DNA of 64,000 nt from Melitaea cinxia (GCF_905220565.1 NC_059395.1:10333289-10397288), one strand, 5' to 3'. Shown: positions 31,201 to 44,946, numbered from the stretch's first letter. Notes: a model not told the origin generated them from the letters alone. Translations and numbers: made by a program.

Positions 31201-34200
31201 AGAATCGTAAACTATGCATTTTATCATGTCATGATATTCAGAAAGAGAGAGAGATCATCATACTATTACTATTTTTGTGGTTGTGCCTGTAAAGGTTTCT
31301 GAGTTGGTACGACAAAAAAATAAAAAAAAAAGCGTAGAAACGCGCACAGATTACAAGCTAGTAATAATAATAATATACTGACTACTGTTATTATTATTTC
31401 AATGTTTAGTTGAAGGTTAGGATATATACTTGAAACCTAGACTTTTAAATAATTATATGCAGTTTATTACCTTGTATATCATTGTCGACTGCAGCAATTA
31501 TGATGACTAAGATTTAGCCTCACCAACGCCACAAAATAAACTTAATAAGACGTGTGGAAAAACATTTCTTGAAAAAAGGGCTTACAACGTATACTTCGTT
31601 TTTCAGGTAAGTCAACCAACTGAACGTTCCTTCGAAATCAAATAGATTGTTATATACCTTGTCTTAAATTCAAAATCTCAAAAACGATTTCAAAATTGTC
31701 AGAAAATAATTTTAAAGGTTAAATTAAAAATAAACTTAAAATTCTGTAGAATCTACATTCCAAATTTGTAGCTTTACTTTTAACTATGATTAGTTGATAA
31801 AGACAAATATAATTTTAATTTGTAAACATGTGACAATGCAAAAATATTTATGAAACCTATTGAATAAATTAATTTTTGTTTTTTTTCTTTACTTGATATT
31901 TTATTTCGTGATTACAGATTGAGCAATGTCTTGATTAAAAACGTTTGTCTCCGTTCTCTGACAAGGAACTGGTACCGAATGTCACGAACTAACCCAACAC
32001 ACCAATCAACTTTTTTATTGATTGCAATTTCAAACTTTTTCATGTTCATCTTACGAAATATATACATAAGTATATATCCATTACCTTTTTTGCTTTAAAA
32101 TAATATAAAAAAATGAGTTTTTTTGTGATATCATGGTTTGATTCTAATAAAATCTAGTTATAAAATAATAAGATTCTAAATAGCTAAAACTAAAAATCCG
32201 TATATCGCACCCGAGAATATACTAGGATTAGGATTAATGCTAGAATTATTAAATTTAGCCACTAACAGCATTTTTACCTGATGGTAACGATTATATCTAT
32301 ATAAATAAAAACCGGTTAATTTTTTTTTGTGTTCCTTAAGGCCCACGGAAGGTTTTAATACTTACAAAAAAAAAACAAATTTAAAAATATTACTTTTGAC
32401 AGAATGCAGTCTGTCCGGGCAGCTAGTATTTAGTATAATTTCCAAATTTCTAGTTATTATTATACTCATTCTTAGTTTTGAAATTTTAATTTTAAGAGAA
32501 TGACCTTATACAAAAATTTATAAATTTTATATTCAGGATTTTAATCTTAAATTATAACGTTAATGACCATTATAAAAATTTCGTATGCGAATATATACAA
32601 AAAAAAAAAAAAAATATAGCACGCTACAACTTTTTTTGTTAAGCAAATGTAAAACAACACTTTTGTGTTCATAATTGGAGTCAAAAATCTAGACAGACAT
32701 TCATAAACGTTCACGCATCACTTATGTCCTTGTTCATTGACGAATGTTCCACGATAGAGGTGTTTAATATTCTCTGATAGCTTCTTGTTCAATAGTCAAA
32801 AGTGTAGGTACAAAAATTGTTTATTACTCATCGTATAAATTTCCATTTTTTATATTAAAATGTACTTTGGTAAGCTACAGCTCATCTACTTTAAGCTAAG
32901 GTAAACTCACAATATCTGCAAGACATGTAGCTATGACATGATTTTGTTGTTAGATGCTATTTTTGTATCTAAAATATAATTTTAAATATTGCAAAATAAT
33001 TTGTAAGTCAAACTGACGTCAATGTGCACTAGTATAGTATGCATTATGTATGATTTTTTTGTTTCGTCTTCATAACACATAGTCGTGCTTTCTGCCTATC
33101 ATGTTTTGGGATAATAACTAAGGATGATTTATAAACTCATAAAGGTTCTTAATTCTAATTTAACTAAGGTATCGCGTGAGCATAATTTTTATATAATCTC
33201 TCTGTAATATAATTTTATGGTTGCTGTCAAAACAATGGACAGCAAAACGAGAAAAAGTGATTGTGGAAATACCAAGTTACTCGGGCGCAATGTAATTATC
33301 TCCGTTTTTTGGTTCTCCCGAGGAATAATAGAGGACGAAAATATATTAGTCTCACATCACGCGCTCGAGGTCTGACGTATGAGGTAATTGCATACCGAGA
33401 ATCGAGAAGGTAAAATGGGAGTTACGCTCTGCGGGTCCCGATGACTCGGTAATTTTGTGAAAAAAAAAATCTATAATATCTCGCTCGAATGACGCAGGTT
33501 AGAAAGAGTAGGGCTATATAGAGTACTTGAAATGTTTTTTGTTACTTTTGTGGCTATACCAATTATGGAACTATCTTGTTCGTGGGTAAAAAATGAATCG
33601 AATTGTTATACAACTTGATTGTGAACGATATTTGGAGTAAATAGGAGAGGGGTTCTTTTGCTTCAGTTTCACTACTGACTTAGGCTTTAATGAACCCAAA
33701 GGATAGTTTAGTTTTTTAAGGCCTTTTAATGATGTACGTATAAAAAAGTAATATATTGAACTACTGGCTGAGATGCACTCGCTCACTTAGCCATCGCAGT
33801 CCACTGCTGGACGTAATAACCGAGATACGCGTGTTTGTAATTTTTATCTTAAGATGTGTGTGTAACAAAGGCAAATAATTGCACAAAGCGCCAGCTATCG
33901 TGACATATCTGACTGTTTGTCTGGTGCACATAGAGATAAGATGCTTTTTAGCATTATTTCAGTAGTCACACATTCTAAATTACCTTTTAAAATAGTAATT
34001 TTTAATCTCACATTTTAAGTAAAATGTATTTTTTCTTACAGGTACGTTTAGTTGTTTTTTTTTTTCGAAAATCCATGATATAGTTGTATTAAAAATGTAT
34101 AATTACGTTATCAATCGAACAAATGCGAGAATGATAATCATTACTAATAAGAGAAAAAAACAATGCAGGATAAGATGAATATAAAACCTTCATCGCTTTC

Positions 34201-35990
34201 AATGTAAAAAAAAAACAAATAATCATAAGTTGTTATAAAAATTTCTAGAAACAAGAATCTTAAAGATTCAATCTGTAATATTTTTTTTATTTAGCAGGTA
34301 TAGGCTTATTAAAATCTTATTTGATTATAATTATTTACAAAGTGATTTTTAATGTTCTAATTTACTCTACCTGAAATTTGTTTGCGTGGACTACAGTGAA
34401 AAAATTTTTTTTGTTTAATTTATAATCTATCATTATAATTATTAATTACATCTACTTATAACGCTAATGATACCTTTCGATATTAAATATTTTAGCCTAT
34501 TTAATTAATATATTTTTTAAAAATGTTTTTACTTTTTTTGACAAAAATCTTCGCACTTTCTCCCTTAATCTAATTGCATGTTGCGTAATAGTTTTGTTTT
34601 GTGGACACTAATAGTATTACGTTTATTAGAAACGTACATTGTAATATATAATTTTTTTGTCGTAACATAAATCTTTTCTAAATTTATTATTATTATTTAA
34701 AAGATTTAGTTACCAGTTTGTCCCTTGAAGCTCAGATTCGCATGTTCAAACAGGCAAACTCATACCTATATTATATAAGTATATACATATCAAAGGCGTG
34801 TCGAGTAAATAATTACGTATGTATGTTTTTGCAGACGACGTCTACGATACAATTTAAACAGGTTCCTTTCTTGTGCCAAGGTGAGCTAAAAGACTACGGT
34901 ATCTTAAGAATATTGAAATACTATTATAATGATATGTATTTATATAATTTTATTTAAACGGATCATGTCATTGTATGTTGTATAACGTATTTTAATTAAT
35001 TGAATCAAAAGAGACGATCGCAGAATCTTTATTAGTAGTTTTGAGTTACAATACTGAATAAATTTATAAGTGATAAAATTTTAGTTTAAATCGTGCTTCT
35101 AAGTTGTTAGTGTACGCAAAATTTGACTGTGAATTATTTTTAGGTAGAGGTACTTCCCCAGGCGGACTGTGAGCAAGATATTTGGTGCTATGCTCTACAT
35201 TATCATACGTGTTGGAATATTTATTATTTCCTGAAATAAACTAAGTTATAAGTTGCGAGCGTTTCCGCTGCTAACTAATACAAAAATCCAACAGATCAAG
35301 TTTATCGCGGTATCGATCACTTAATTGTGGTTACGTATTAGATTTCAACGAGCTTTTCTGAGCTTGGCATGACGCATGTTATGAGCTGGCTTAACCACCT
35401 TGACTGCTTAAGACAAAGGTTTTTTGTATATTTTGAACAAATTTTTATTAATATTAATATTAACTGTAAGTAGTTCTCTGATCAGAACTAATTATTATTG
35501 AAATATTACATTAGTACTACTCGTAGATGTATCGTGGAATTTTAATCAGGTAGAGTTCCGTTACTTGTATTATTTATTGAAATTTTTGGTATGTTTGATT
35601 AATACATACATCATGGTGTCATTTCTAAATTCAACAGATGTCTCACACTATTTTGTAATCGGTAAATATTAACGATATTAATGTTTTCCTTATAAGGTGA
35701 TGACATTTATACTAAAATTTGCATGAAAGCTATAATAACGGTAAATTTTTAATAAAATCTAAAACACCAATAAATAGAAATCATTGTTAGACCATTCGTT
35801 ATGTAATTTAGGTTTAAATGTGCAAATTTTATAGTACATATATACACACATTTTCATAGTAGCACAATTTGATGATCGTGTATTATAGAACAGGGACGTC
35901 TAAACTTTATACCTTCGCGGGCTACTTAAATTTACTATAAAAGCTTTTAGTAAAAAAATACAGGTTAATCATTTATTAATACGTTTATTG
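28213..35990. other. Large intergenic stretch
   Basis: Mostly AT-rich and noncoding. Short repeat debris lies at 32300-32430. Three patches are less AT-rich and look unique (29680-30000, 30880-31090, 33290-33480) and could be conserved regulatory DNA. No exon with splice support was found on either strand. Confidence 0.4.
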
Positions 35991-36015
35991 GTCCTTCGTT
36001 AATTCTATTAATAAT

Positions 36016-36592
36016 TATTCATTGACCGATATCTGTCTGATCGGTACTTTCATCCAAACATAATGAATCATATTCATATTTTATAATGTTCTCACATATT
36101 TTTTTCGAAAAATATTCGCCCATATCATTTATTCGTCGCACAACTGTTTGGTGAGATAATGCTACGGATTCAAATTTGTCCCCCAATTTCGGCTGCATGA
36201 AGCGATGAACCATGGCAGCTGCGCTTTGTTTAATAAAATTCCATCGCTGAATGGTTTTTTAGTTTTGCCTAATTGCAAATATACTTGATAATAAGCAGCC
36301 AAACTTTGTTCAGTCTCTATTTATATTTAAAAAAAAAAAACTTGTCTGTTTCGTTAGCTTTTTCTTTATACTCAGCCACGAAAATTTATCTTGCTTCAAC
36401 AACATGTCTTTTATATTTTCCTTCGTGTAAGGTAGTATGAAGTTTAACATTATATTCTTTACTCACAGACAAATCTTGCATACAAATCATACATTGAATT
36501 TTATTACTATTGATGCAAATAAAATAGTCAAGTTCACATTTCTCATTAAATACACGATGTTCATTACTTGATTTTCGCTTCTTTATAGACAT
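36016..36592 (-). pseudogene. hAT-type transposase remnant
   Basis: The minus frame 36592-36386 reads like the N-terminal zinc-finger region of hAT-derived proteins of the GTF2IRD2/ZBED group: FNEKCELDYFICINSNKIQC, then CMICMQDL and VKLH. The minus frame 36213-36019 (PKLGDKFESVALSHQTVVRR, then CLDESTD) matches the following segment. Stops and frame breaks separate them and no catalytic core remains. Confidence 0.6.
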
Positions 36593-36599
36593 AATGAAG

Positions 36600-38319
36600 T
36601 TAGTTAAGTATTTTTCTCAAAATTAAATACTTATTAAAATGTGTAAAATTCAAAGCGGTATAGGTACGAAAAGTGGCGATACAAACTTAGTGAAAGCACA
36701 AGCTTAACTAATACGGACACCAACAAATACTCAGTCTCCATAAACAAAATACTTATCAGGAATTACCGAAATAAAAGTAAAATATTCACTTTTAAATGAT
36801 GTCATGCGAATGGAAGTTACAAAAATAAAGATAAGTAACATAAATTATACCAAATATCCATTATACGTTTTGACAAAGAATTATATTATCCAAACTATTT
36901 ATGTCCAAAACTATTTTATGATTAATTTACATTATTTTCCCGTGTGCCGTTGTTATAGAAGAAAATATTTTTACAAAAACACTTGAACTTTACAGGGGTA
37001 AGGTTCTTTACTTCGTTGGCAAATAAAGTACTTATTACGAGTATTTTAAAGGTAAAGATTATTAGATAAAGCTAAGATCATTTTTAATGCGCTTAAATCT
37101 TTTATACCTAATCCACGTATCGTACCTATAGAGCTTGTTAATTGAGGAAAGTAATAGAACACAATTCCAGAATATACATGAGTGAAGTAACGCAAAATCA
37201 TTTAATCAAAATTACTAAAAAATTGATAATATTTTTTTGTATTGTGAGTAACTGAGTAATGAGTTTGTATGTTTTTCATTATTAACTGCTTAATCTGTGA
37301 AATGACGATTCGAAAGCGCTTTTGAAGCTTATTTTAATTCTGTAATTTAAATATTGATATTGGGACGAGTTATTCATATTGTTTTAAAACTACGACAAGT
37401 TAGCGATTATTCATTTTTAAGACTAATATATCTGACGGTGGCAGCGATGGCAGAGCGGTAGAGCCGTCATCATATTCGATAGGACTCTGTCCACGTGTCG
37501 CCATTGTAATAACAAACGACGTTACGGCGGCGTTTACCATTCTCCTTATTCAGTAATGAAATCGATAACTTATTACTTTGTCAATATCACACGACGTACA
37601 ATTCTTCCAATGTGGCACCTTTACGATAACAATCTTAAATTACTCTCATTCAACGTACCGACATTATAGTAATAGTAACAGTGACGTTGCTAGTATTATT
37701 TAAACAATATCGCCTTCCACGAAATATAAACCACCTACAAAGGTTATGATTATAATATAACATCATGTTCCACGAACCACGCACTCGTAGCAGTTTACTG
37801 TGATCTGTCTTGTAAGTATTTGTGGGTTACTCATGCATGAATTGTAAAAAGTTGGTTAGGAAATTGTATGGCAAAAATTGTTTTCAGGCTCGATTGTGTT
37901 TAGTTGACCGTTTCTAGACGAGTTATCTTAAACAAATTTGTAACGAAGCAGTTACACAAAAAACTTACTTGTCTATACAATTTGTATTAATGTTACAAAG
38001 ATAATTTTTTAATTTTGTTTATAATGGATAACTACACAAAATATTGAACCGATTATAAAAATGCGAAGAATAGCTGAGGTAGGGCACAGCAGGAAGTTGT
38101 TTGTGAAAAGTTAATGCAACTTATATTATTAAGATGACTAATAATAATAATTTAAACAGTTAAAAAATATATTTTTGCGACTGTCTATATAGCCTCACAT
38201 TCTCATCTGGATAACCTGTGTCCAGTTTTTTTGAGTCTCTGCTAAAATTGTAGTAATTAATATCTAACTTAAGAAAATTTTATTGATTTTTTGACTTATA
38301 GTAATTTCAACTCGGGTTT
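36600..38319. other. Intergenic sequence
   Basis: No gene recognised. Around 37430-37560 a less AT-rich unique patch carries GACGGTGGCAGCGATGGCAG; its role is unknown. A short SINE-like fragment (TGAGGTAGGGCACAGCAGG) lies at 38074. Confidence 0.4.
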
Positions 38320-38605
38320 CATCTTCTTCTTTGTCCGGATGGAATTTAAAAAAAAATATTGTTCGGTTTACAGTTATAAAAAAAAAATAAATTTCTAAAA
38401 TAAAAGTAGCCTAAGTTGCTCCCTATTACATCAACTACCTATCTGCCAGTGAAAGTCCCGTCAAAATTGGTCCAGCCGTTTCAGAGATTAGCCGGAACAA
38501 ACCGAAAGTACATGTACCGTGTATACATCCCTATGCATTAAGTAAAAAGCGGTTATTTTGATATTACAAACAGATACTTCAATTTTATTTATTTGTAAAG
38601 ATTCT
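38320..38605 (+). repeat. Interspersed repeat related to 23683
   Basis: Includes CAGTGAAAGTCCCGTCAAAA, GGTCCAGCCGTTTCAGAGAT and the AAAAAGCGGTTATTTTGATA tail. It has lost its 5' start. Confidence 0.6.
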
Positions 38606-39407
38606 TCAGGGTAATGTTTAGTGTAACCGTTTAATGTTTATCATAGTCCCCAGGATACTTAGTTCTTAAGCTATTTATGTTAAGGAAAAACTTTTATTAA
38701 ACTACAATCTCTCGAAATTGAGAGTATAGTTTATACTATTGTTTATCAATAGTATTTTATAAATACAATGTGAAAATTGCTCATAATTTATTCAGAAATG
38801 GAACGCATTTTTTACGTCTGCTATTTCTTTGCAAATTAAGGTAGGTTCAAGGTAAAAATGTTGATAATGCAGGCTACAATATATCGCCGGATATCCGGTC
38901 CGCATTTCCATATCGCTTTCTGGGCGGCGCCTTGCTGGCTTAGATCTAATGGTTTAATTTATTATAAGTAATTTATTCATTGACTTTTTTTTTTTTTTTT
39001 TTTTTTGTTATATAAGGTCAGGGTAGCAGTTTAATTTATACTTAAGGTGAAGTTAATAGTCACTTAACATTGGTTATAGTTGAATATTTATTTATGGACT
39101 GTTTTATACAAGACTGAGTTAACGTACCTATTTTAGTTGCTTTAATCATAATTATTTTAATAAATGTTTAGAGTTATTTGTGTTTATTTTAATGCTTTAT
39201 CTTTGTACTTACAAGTTTTATATTTTTTTTAGAAGATATCACGTCAACAGTCTGTCGGTCAGTTTATGGCTAGAAACTAAAAGCGTACCTATGCAAATGC
39301 TATAGAACGCTTTATGTTATTTTATATATTTTTTAGTTTGTATCATTTTCACATGCCTATAAAATACCATAAATCTACACCCTAAGACGCTACAAGAATT
39401 AATAATA

Positions 39408-39852
39408 ATAATTGTGTTTACTGGCAAACGAAAAAAAAACCGACTTCAATTACATCGACAAGTAATACAACGTAGGGAGACGAAAATATAGTGAAGTAAA
39501 TACGCGTTATCAAAGATTACTCAAAAAGTTGTAATCAGATCTCGATAAAATTTAAATATGACCACACGATAAACATCAGCTTTCGATTAAATTAAAAATC
39601 ATCAAAATCGGTACACCCAGTAAAAAGTTATGCGGTATAATACAACGTAGGTCGACGAAAAAATAGTCAAGTAAAAACGCACTATTAGATATAACTCGAA
39701 AAGTTGTTGTTAGATCTCAAATAATTTTAAGTGATAAAATTAAAAAAAAGATTGTCGAAATCGGTCCACCCAGTCAAAAGTTCTGAAGATACATACACTA
39801 AAAAAAATCAGTCGAATTGAGAACCTCCTCCTTTTTTTGGAAGTCGGTTAAA
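39408..39852 (+). repeat. Common repeat, copy 7 with internal deletion
   Basis: Both ends are present. The central GATTTTCGAGAGTTTCCC...GGAAAGG part is missing, so the first half joins directly to GCGGTATAATACAACG of the second half. Confidence 0.8.
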
Positions 39853-40530
39853 AAATTTAGACCACTCGTCAACGTACGGACACTTCGTATCCGAAACCTA
39901 CCATACCTACCTATCCGAAATAAAAACTCTTATTTAGGATAATACAGATAATAAAATCTAACAATTAACAGATTATATTAAACAGAATATTAAAAAATAA
40001 TAAACGTCACGCGGATGTACAACCTCGTTCATAATAACAATCGAGTGTGATGCGAATAGAAAAATCGTTAAACCGTCGATATAATTTCGCACAAACCCGT
40101 ACATGTAATTTGATGGTAGGGGAGTGTTTCCGGAGCATTCAGGCATTCAGTCAGGACCCGTTTAACGGCCCGCTTTGTATACCGGGCCCCTCGGCTGCGT
40201 TCCAAGGCCACGGGAGAGCCAAGGTCACGTCAGGTGTGACATCTTTGGACCATCATCGGTTATAATTATTAAAGATCTAAAAAATTTTGATAATTTTATT
40301 TAAGGTAAATTCTAAAACAATAATGAAAATCATAAAGTGGACTTATCCCCTTTTTGAAAAATGTATTTATTTAGTGATTATCAAAATATTTTCGAACACT
40401 TATAAAAATGTAACTGTTTTTATAAAAAATATAAACATATGACTGGTGGAATACATTCCATCACTCGAAACTTAATATGGAAGCTTTTATCTTCTAAAGG
40501 CTTGATGATAAGTAATAAGTATAGATACAA
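39853..40530. other. Intergenic, with a GC-richer patch
   Basis: Bases 40040-40265 are clearly GC-richer than their surroundings and open in one frame for 72 codons. The product matches nothing I know, so it is not called as a gene. Confidence 0.4.
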
Positions 40531-40691
40531 TAATTGTGTTTGCTCGCAAACGAAAAAAAAACCGACTTCAATTACATCGACAAGTAATACAACGTAGATC
40601 GACGAAAAAATAGTCAAGCAACTACGCGTTATCAAAGATTACTCAAAAATTAGTTATCAGATCTCGATAAAATTTATTTGTGACCACATGA
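40531..40691 (+). repeat. Common repeat, copy 8, left part
   Basis: Begins TTGTGTTTGCTCGCAAACG and stops at GTGACCACATGA, where the LINE is inserted. The copy resumes at 44502. Confidence 0.85.
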
Positions 40692-41362
40692 AGTCAGTGA
40701 AGGAAGAGATGTCGGATATGAGAAACTCTATGGACTTCATGAACTCTAAGTTTGAATCACTGCTTAAAGAACATAAAGAAACCAAGAAGGTCATGGTCGA
40801 ACTACAAAAAGAAAATAGTGTGTTGCAGTCGAACGTTAGGGATCTTAATGCGCGTATTAATACCCTCGAACAAAACGCGCGATCTGCCAACGTTGAAATA
40901 CAATGTGTGCCCGAACGAAAATCAGAAAATTTAGTCCATATTGTGACTCAACTGGGTGCAGTGGTCGGGTGTGCTGTCCCGCAGGAACAAATAGCACATT
41001 GTAGTCGTATCGCTAAAACGAAACCCAATAGTTCGAGACTGAAATCGGTTGTAGTTCAGTTCGCTAGCAGGAAAATTTGCGATGAGTTTCTAGCTGCGTC
41101 GATAAACTTCAACCGAGGAAAGTCAAAAGAAGAAAAGCTCAACAGCTCACACCTTGGCTTCAATGGCGAAAAAACTACGATATACATCGTTGACCATCTG
41201 TCCCCCATGAATAAGAGGCTACACGCTGCCGCCAGGACGACTGCCAAAGAGAAGGGCTGCAAACACGTATGGGTCAGAAATGGTCGTATTTTTATGAGAA
41301 AGACGGATGGCTCCGATTATATTCTTGTACGCGATTTAGACTCATTGAATAACCTTAAATAG
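40688..41362 (+). pseudogene. LINE ORF1, 5'-truncated: coiled coil and FP-like domain
   Basis: 224 residues. Residues 1-70 are a strong coiled coil (heptads in FESLLKEHKETKKVMVELQ and VRDLNARINTLEQN). The C-terminal half (VVVQFASRKICDEFLAA, then VDHLSPMNKRLHAAARTTA and KHVWVRNGRIFMRK) resembles the FP-type domain in ORF1 of many insect LINEs. The usual N-terminal zinc-binding part was lost by truncation. Its first ATG comes from the target-site sequence, not from the element. The protein would bind the element RNA. It ends 24 bases before the ORF2 frame. Confidence 0.7.
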
Positions 41363-44300
41363 TTAACGATACCATTGTTGTTATTTTGCATGAATCTGTC
41401 TATGTAATTTTAAAATTCAACTGTTTATCTGTATATTACCAAAATGTTCGAGGCTTACGTACTAAAACTAATATGTTCATACAAAGATTATTTTTGTCCA
41501 ACTATGATATTATTGTATTAACGGAAACTTGGCTTAATAGTAGCATATTGAATTGTGAGCTGTTTGATGGGGGATACGTCGTTTACAGAAGAGATCGGGA
41601 AACAGCTGGCTTTAGTAGTAGCAGGGAGGGGGGAGGAGTATTGATCGCTGTAAATAATCGTATCGGTTCTAGAAGGTTGCAGGAATGGGAAAGTGATTGT
41701 GAGGATTTATGGGTACTAGTCAATGGTTCTGTTCCTTTGGCACTGTGTGCGGCGTATCTTCCACCACCGGCAAACTTATCGATAGTAAAATGCTTTGTGG
41801 ACAATTTCAATCGCATTTCTGACTTTTATAACTCGCAAATATGTATTTTTGGGGATTTTAACTTGTCAACTTTGAATTGGGCTTCTGTGGGCAATTTGTC
41901 ATACCATTTATCACCGCTTTTTTAATGTTTTGTAGATTTTGTTAACTTAAACGGCTTGAAACAATGTAATAACATCACCAATTATATGGGTAGAACTCTT
42001 GATTTGGTTTTAACAAGAATGTTATCTTGTAACGTGCGTGAGGCTATTGACGTGTTGTGTCCTATCGATCCACTACACCCTCCTCTTATTGTAGATCTCT
42101 CGTCAATTGACTGTCCCAAATTACAGTACAACGATACCAGCAGACTTAACTTTTATAAGGCTAATTATGACTTAATCAACAGTTTTTTGGCTGAAGTTGA
42201 TTGGGAATCATTGTTTGATGGGTGTAAGGATGTTAATGGGTTGCTTGTGAAATTCTTAGAAGTTATAAACAAGGCAGTACATAACTTCGTCCCATCAAGC
42301 AAACCTAAGACGAATAAGTATCCGCAGTGGTTCAGTAAAGATCTAATTAACCGTCTTAGGGAGAAAAATAAGATCAGGCAAAGATATAAAAAATATAAAA
42401 ATCCTCTTGGTTTAATATCTTTTAAATTGTTAACTCAACGTTGCCATAAACTGGCTTCAGCCAACTATAAGTCGTATTTGCAGAACATAGAGGATGGAAT
42501 TTCAAAGAATCCAAAATTATTTTGGTCCTACGTCAAAGCAAAGCGTGGTGGTACTGGAGCTATCCCTGCTGTCATGATTCATGGTGATCGTCGAGTGCAT
42601 TCTGGTAGTGACATTTGTAATGCCTTCGCGACCAGCTTCTCCTCGGTTGCTTCTTGCTCCTGTCCTCCTCTTAGTAATTTTGATAATGAAGATGCTGATG
42701 AGTGCTGGACAGGGAAATTAGCCTTCTCTAGTGATTGCTTATCGACACTAAGTATATCTCGCAGGCAGATCTATAGAAAATTACTCACTCTTAATGTATC
42801 TAAAGGTGCTGGACATGATCGAATCCCACCATTATTCATCTCTCGTTGCGCTTCAAATTTAGTGGAACCCCTTTTTGTCATCTTTAATTGCTCCCTTACT
42901 TCAGGAATATTTCCTTCTATCTGGAAAGTAGCGCAGGTCGTCCCTATATTTAAATCTGGAGATGCTGAACTTTTCAGTAACTACAGGTCTATCTTCATCT
43001 TGCCCACTCTAGGAAAAGTTTTTGAGTCTTTGGTCTGTCCTGTACTTCAGAGTTATTTTAGTAAATATATAAATGAAAACCAGCATGGTTATGTCAAAGG
43101 AAGATCGGTAAACACAAACCTGGTTTTGTACGTGGAAGAAATTACAAAACACATTGATAGCAATAAACAAGTCGACGCTCTGTACACTGACTTTAGCAAA
43201 GCCTTTGATAGAGTTCCACACCAACTTATATTAAAAAAGTTGTCGGCGTACGGTGTTGTTGGTTCTATCTTGTCTTGGCTAGAATCATACCTTTCTGGGC
43301 GTATTTTTTACGTAGTAGTCAATGGCTTTACCTCTACACCACGTGACATAAACTCTGGAGTGCCACAGGGATCTCATCTCGGTCCAATTCTTTTTAACAT
43401 CTTTGTGAATGAACTTCCCCACTTCATAAAGCATTCTGTCCCTTCCTTATATGCTGATGACCTTAAGTTATGGAAGGTTATTGACACAGAAGAAGATGTC
43501 TCCCTTCTACAAAGTGACCTCAATGCTCTTGTGCGGTGGTGCGGAAGAAATGGTATGGAGCTCAATATCAAGAAATGCAATCACATAAAATTCACGAGAA
43601 AATTGTTTCCCATCTCATCGGTCTTCTTTATTAACGGTGTGAGTCTAGAAGAAGTTGACGTAGTAAAAGATTTGGGAGTATTTTTGGATGGCAAAATGAC
43701 TTTTGTTCCGCATATTTAAGGCATGGTTGGGAGAGCTTCCAAGCTGTTAGGTTTTGTTATCAGAAACGTCAGGGCATTTAAGCGCTCATCAACCAAAATA
43801 GCTCTCTATAATAGTATTGTGAGATCAGTTCTTGAATATGGTAGCGTGGTATGGCGTCCACATTATGCTTGTCACATATTACGTATAGAACGAATTCAAA
43901 AGCGGCTGGTTCGGCATTTAGTTTTCAATCATTACAGAGACAAGAAGTCTCTCGTATAATGATATTTTAGAGTCACTGAAAATGCAAAGTTTAAACAGCC
44001 GACGTGACTTACTTGATCTCTGTTTTTTTCTATAAAATTATGAGAAATTATCTAAGTTGCCAGCTCTTTTGGAAAAATTTATGTTTAGAGTCCCTCAGGT
44101 TGAGCCACTCTTTCGTCCACTTCGTAGAACAGTTTTGGGTGCAAACTCGCCAATCTCACGAATTTGTACGCTCTATAATAGGTGTGGGGGATCGATTGAC
44201 GTATACTGCATGTCTCTAACTAGATTTAAAACAGAAATTGCCAATAGGCTGACTTAGTGGTTATTGTAATTATTATTATTATTATTATTATTTTTTAATT

Positions 44301-44470
44301 ATTAGTCTTGGTGTTTAGCACATAATTTAGTTTCTAAGAAATTTTCTATTGTATACATAATATAAAAAGCATGTGGAGTATACCTGTAACTGGTTGTGCA
44401 ATTAGCACAAATAAATTAAATATTATACTGTAGATGTAAGTAACATTGTAACAATTGTTGGTGTACCAAA

Positions 44471-44501
<31 letters not shown>
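40692..44501 (+). mobile_element. 5'-truncated non-LTR retrotransposon (LINE) with target duplication
   Basis: About 3.8 kb, carrying the end of ORF1, a full-length but broken ORF2, a 3' UTR and an (AAAT)n tail (44469-44501). It sits inside one copy of the common repeat. The uninterrupted sequence CACATGATAAACATC is split, and ATGA is present on both sides (40688-40691 and 44502-44505) as a 4-bp target duplication. ORF2 has an endonuclease and a reverse transcriptase with YADD but no RNase H, which places it in the jockey/CR1 superfamily, probably Daphne- or Kiri-like. Confidence 0.85.
41386..44257 (+). pseudogene. LINE ORF2: APE endonuclease and reverse transcriptase, broken
   Basis: The first part (41386-41925) is the endonuclease, with YYQNVRGL, TETWLN and FGDFN motifs. 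After an in-frame TAA at 41923 the same frame continues 41956-43719 as reverse transcriptase: LYTDFSKAFDRVP (motif A), SGVPQGSHLGPILFN (motif B) and LYADDLKLW (motif C). Another TAA at 43717 is followed in the same frame by MVGRASKLLGF to about 43950. Two frameshifts then precede the C-terminus ending TEIANRLT at 44257. At least two stops and two shifts make it inactive. Confidence 0.85.
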
Positions 44502-44946
44502 ATGATAAACATCAGCTTTCGATTAAATTTAAAATTATCAAAATCGGTACACCCAGTAAAAAGTTATTACGGATTTTTGAGAGTTTCCCTCGATTTCTCT
44601 GAGATCCCATCATCAGACCCTGGTTTCCTTATTACGGTACCAAACTAGAAATATCCCCAACAAAAAAAGAATTATCAAAATCGGTACATCCAGTAGAAAG
44701 TTATGCGGCATAATACAACGTAGGTCGACGAAAAAAGCGTCAAGTAAAACGCATTATTAGATATAACTCAAAAAGTAGTTGTTAGATCTCAAATAAATTT
44801 AAATGGGACCAATTGGCACACACCACCTTTCGATTAAGACAAAATTTGTCGAAATCGGTCTAGCCGGTCAAAAGTTCTGATGTAACACACATAAAAAAAA
44901 ATACAGTCGAATTGAGAACCGCCTCCTTTTTTGGAAGTCGGTTAAA
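44502..44946 (+). repeat. Common repeat, copy 8, right part
   Basis: Resumes with ATGATAAACATCAGCTTTCG after the LINE tail and runs to GGAAGTCGGTT. Confidence 0.85.

Noticed and set aside
40047..40265. 72-codon plus-strand frame in a GC-richer patch
   Set aside because: No recognisable domain; the frame is explained by local composition.
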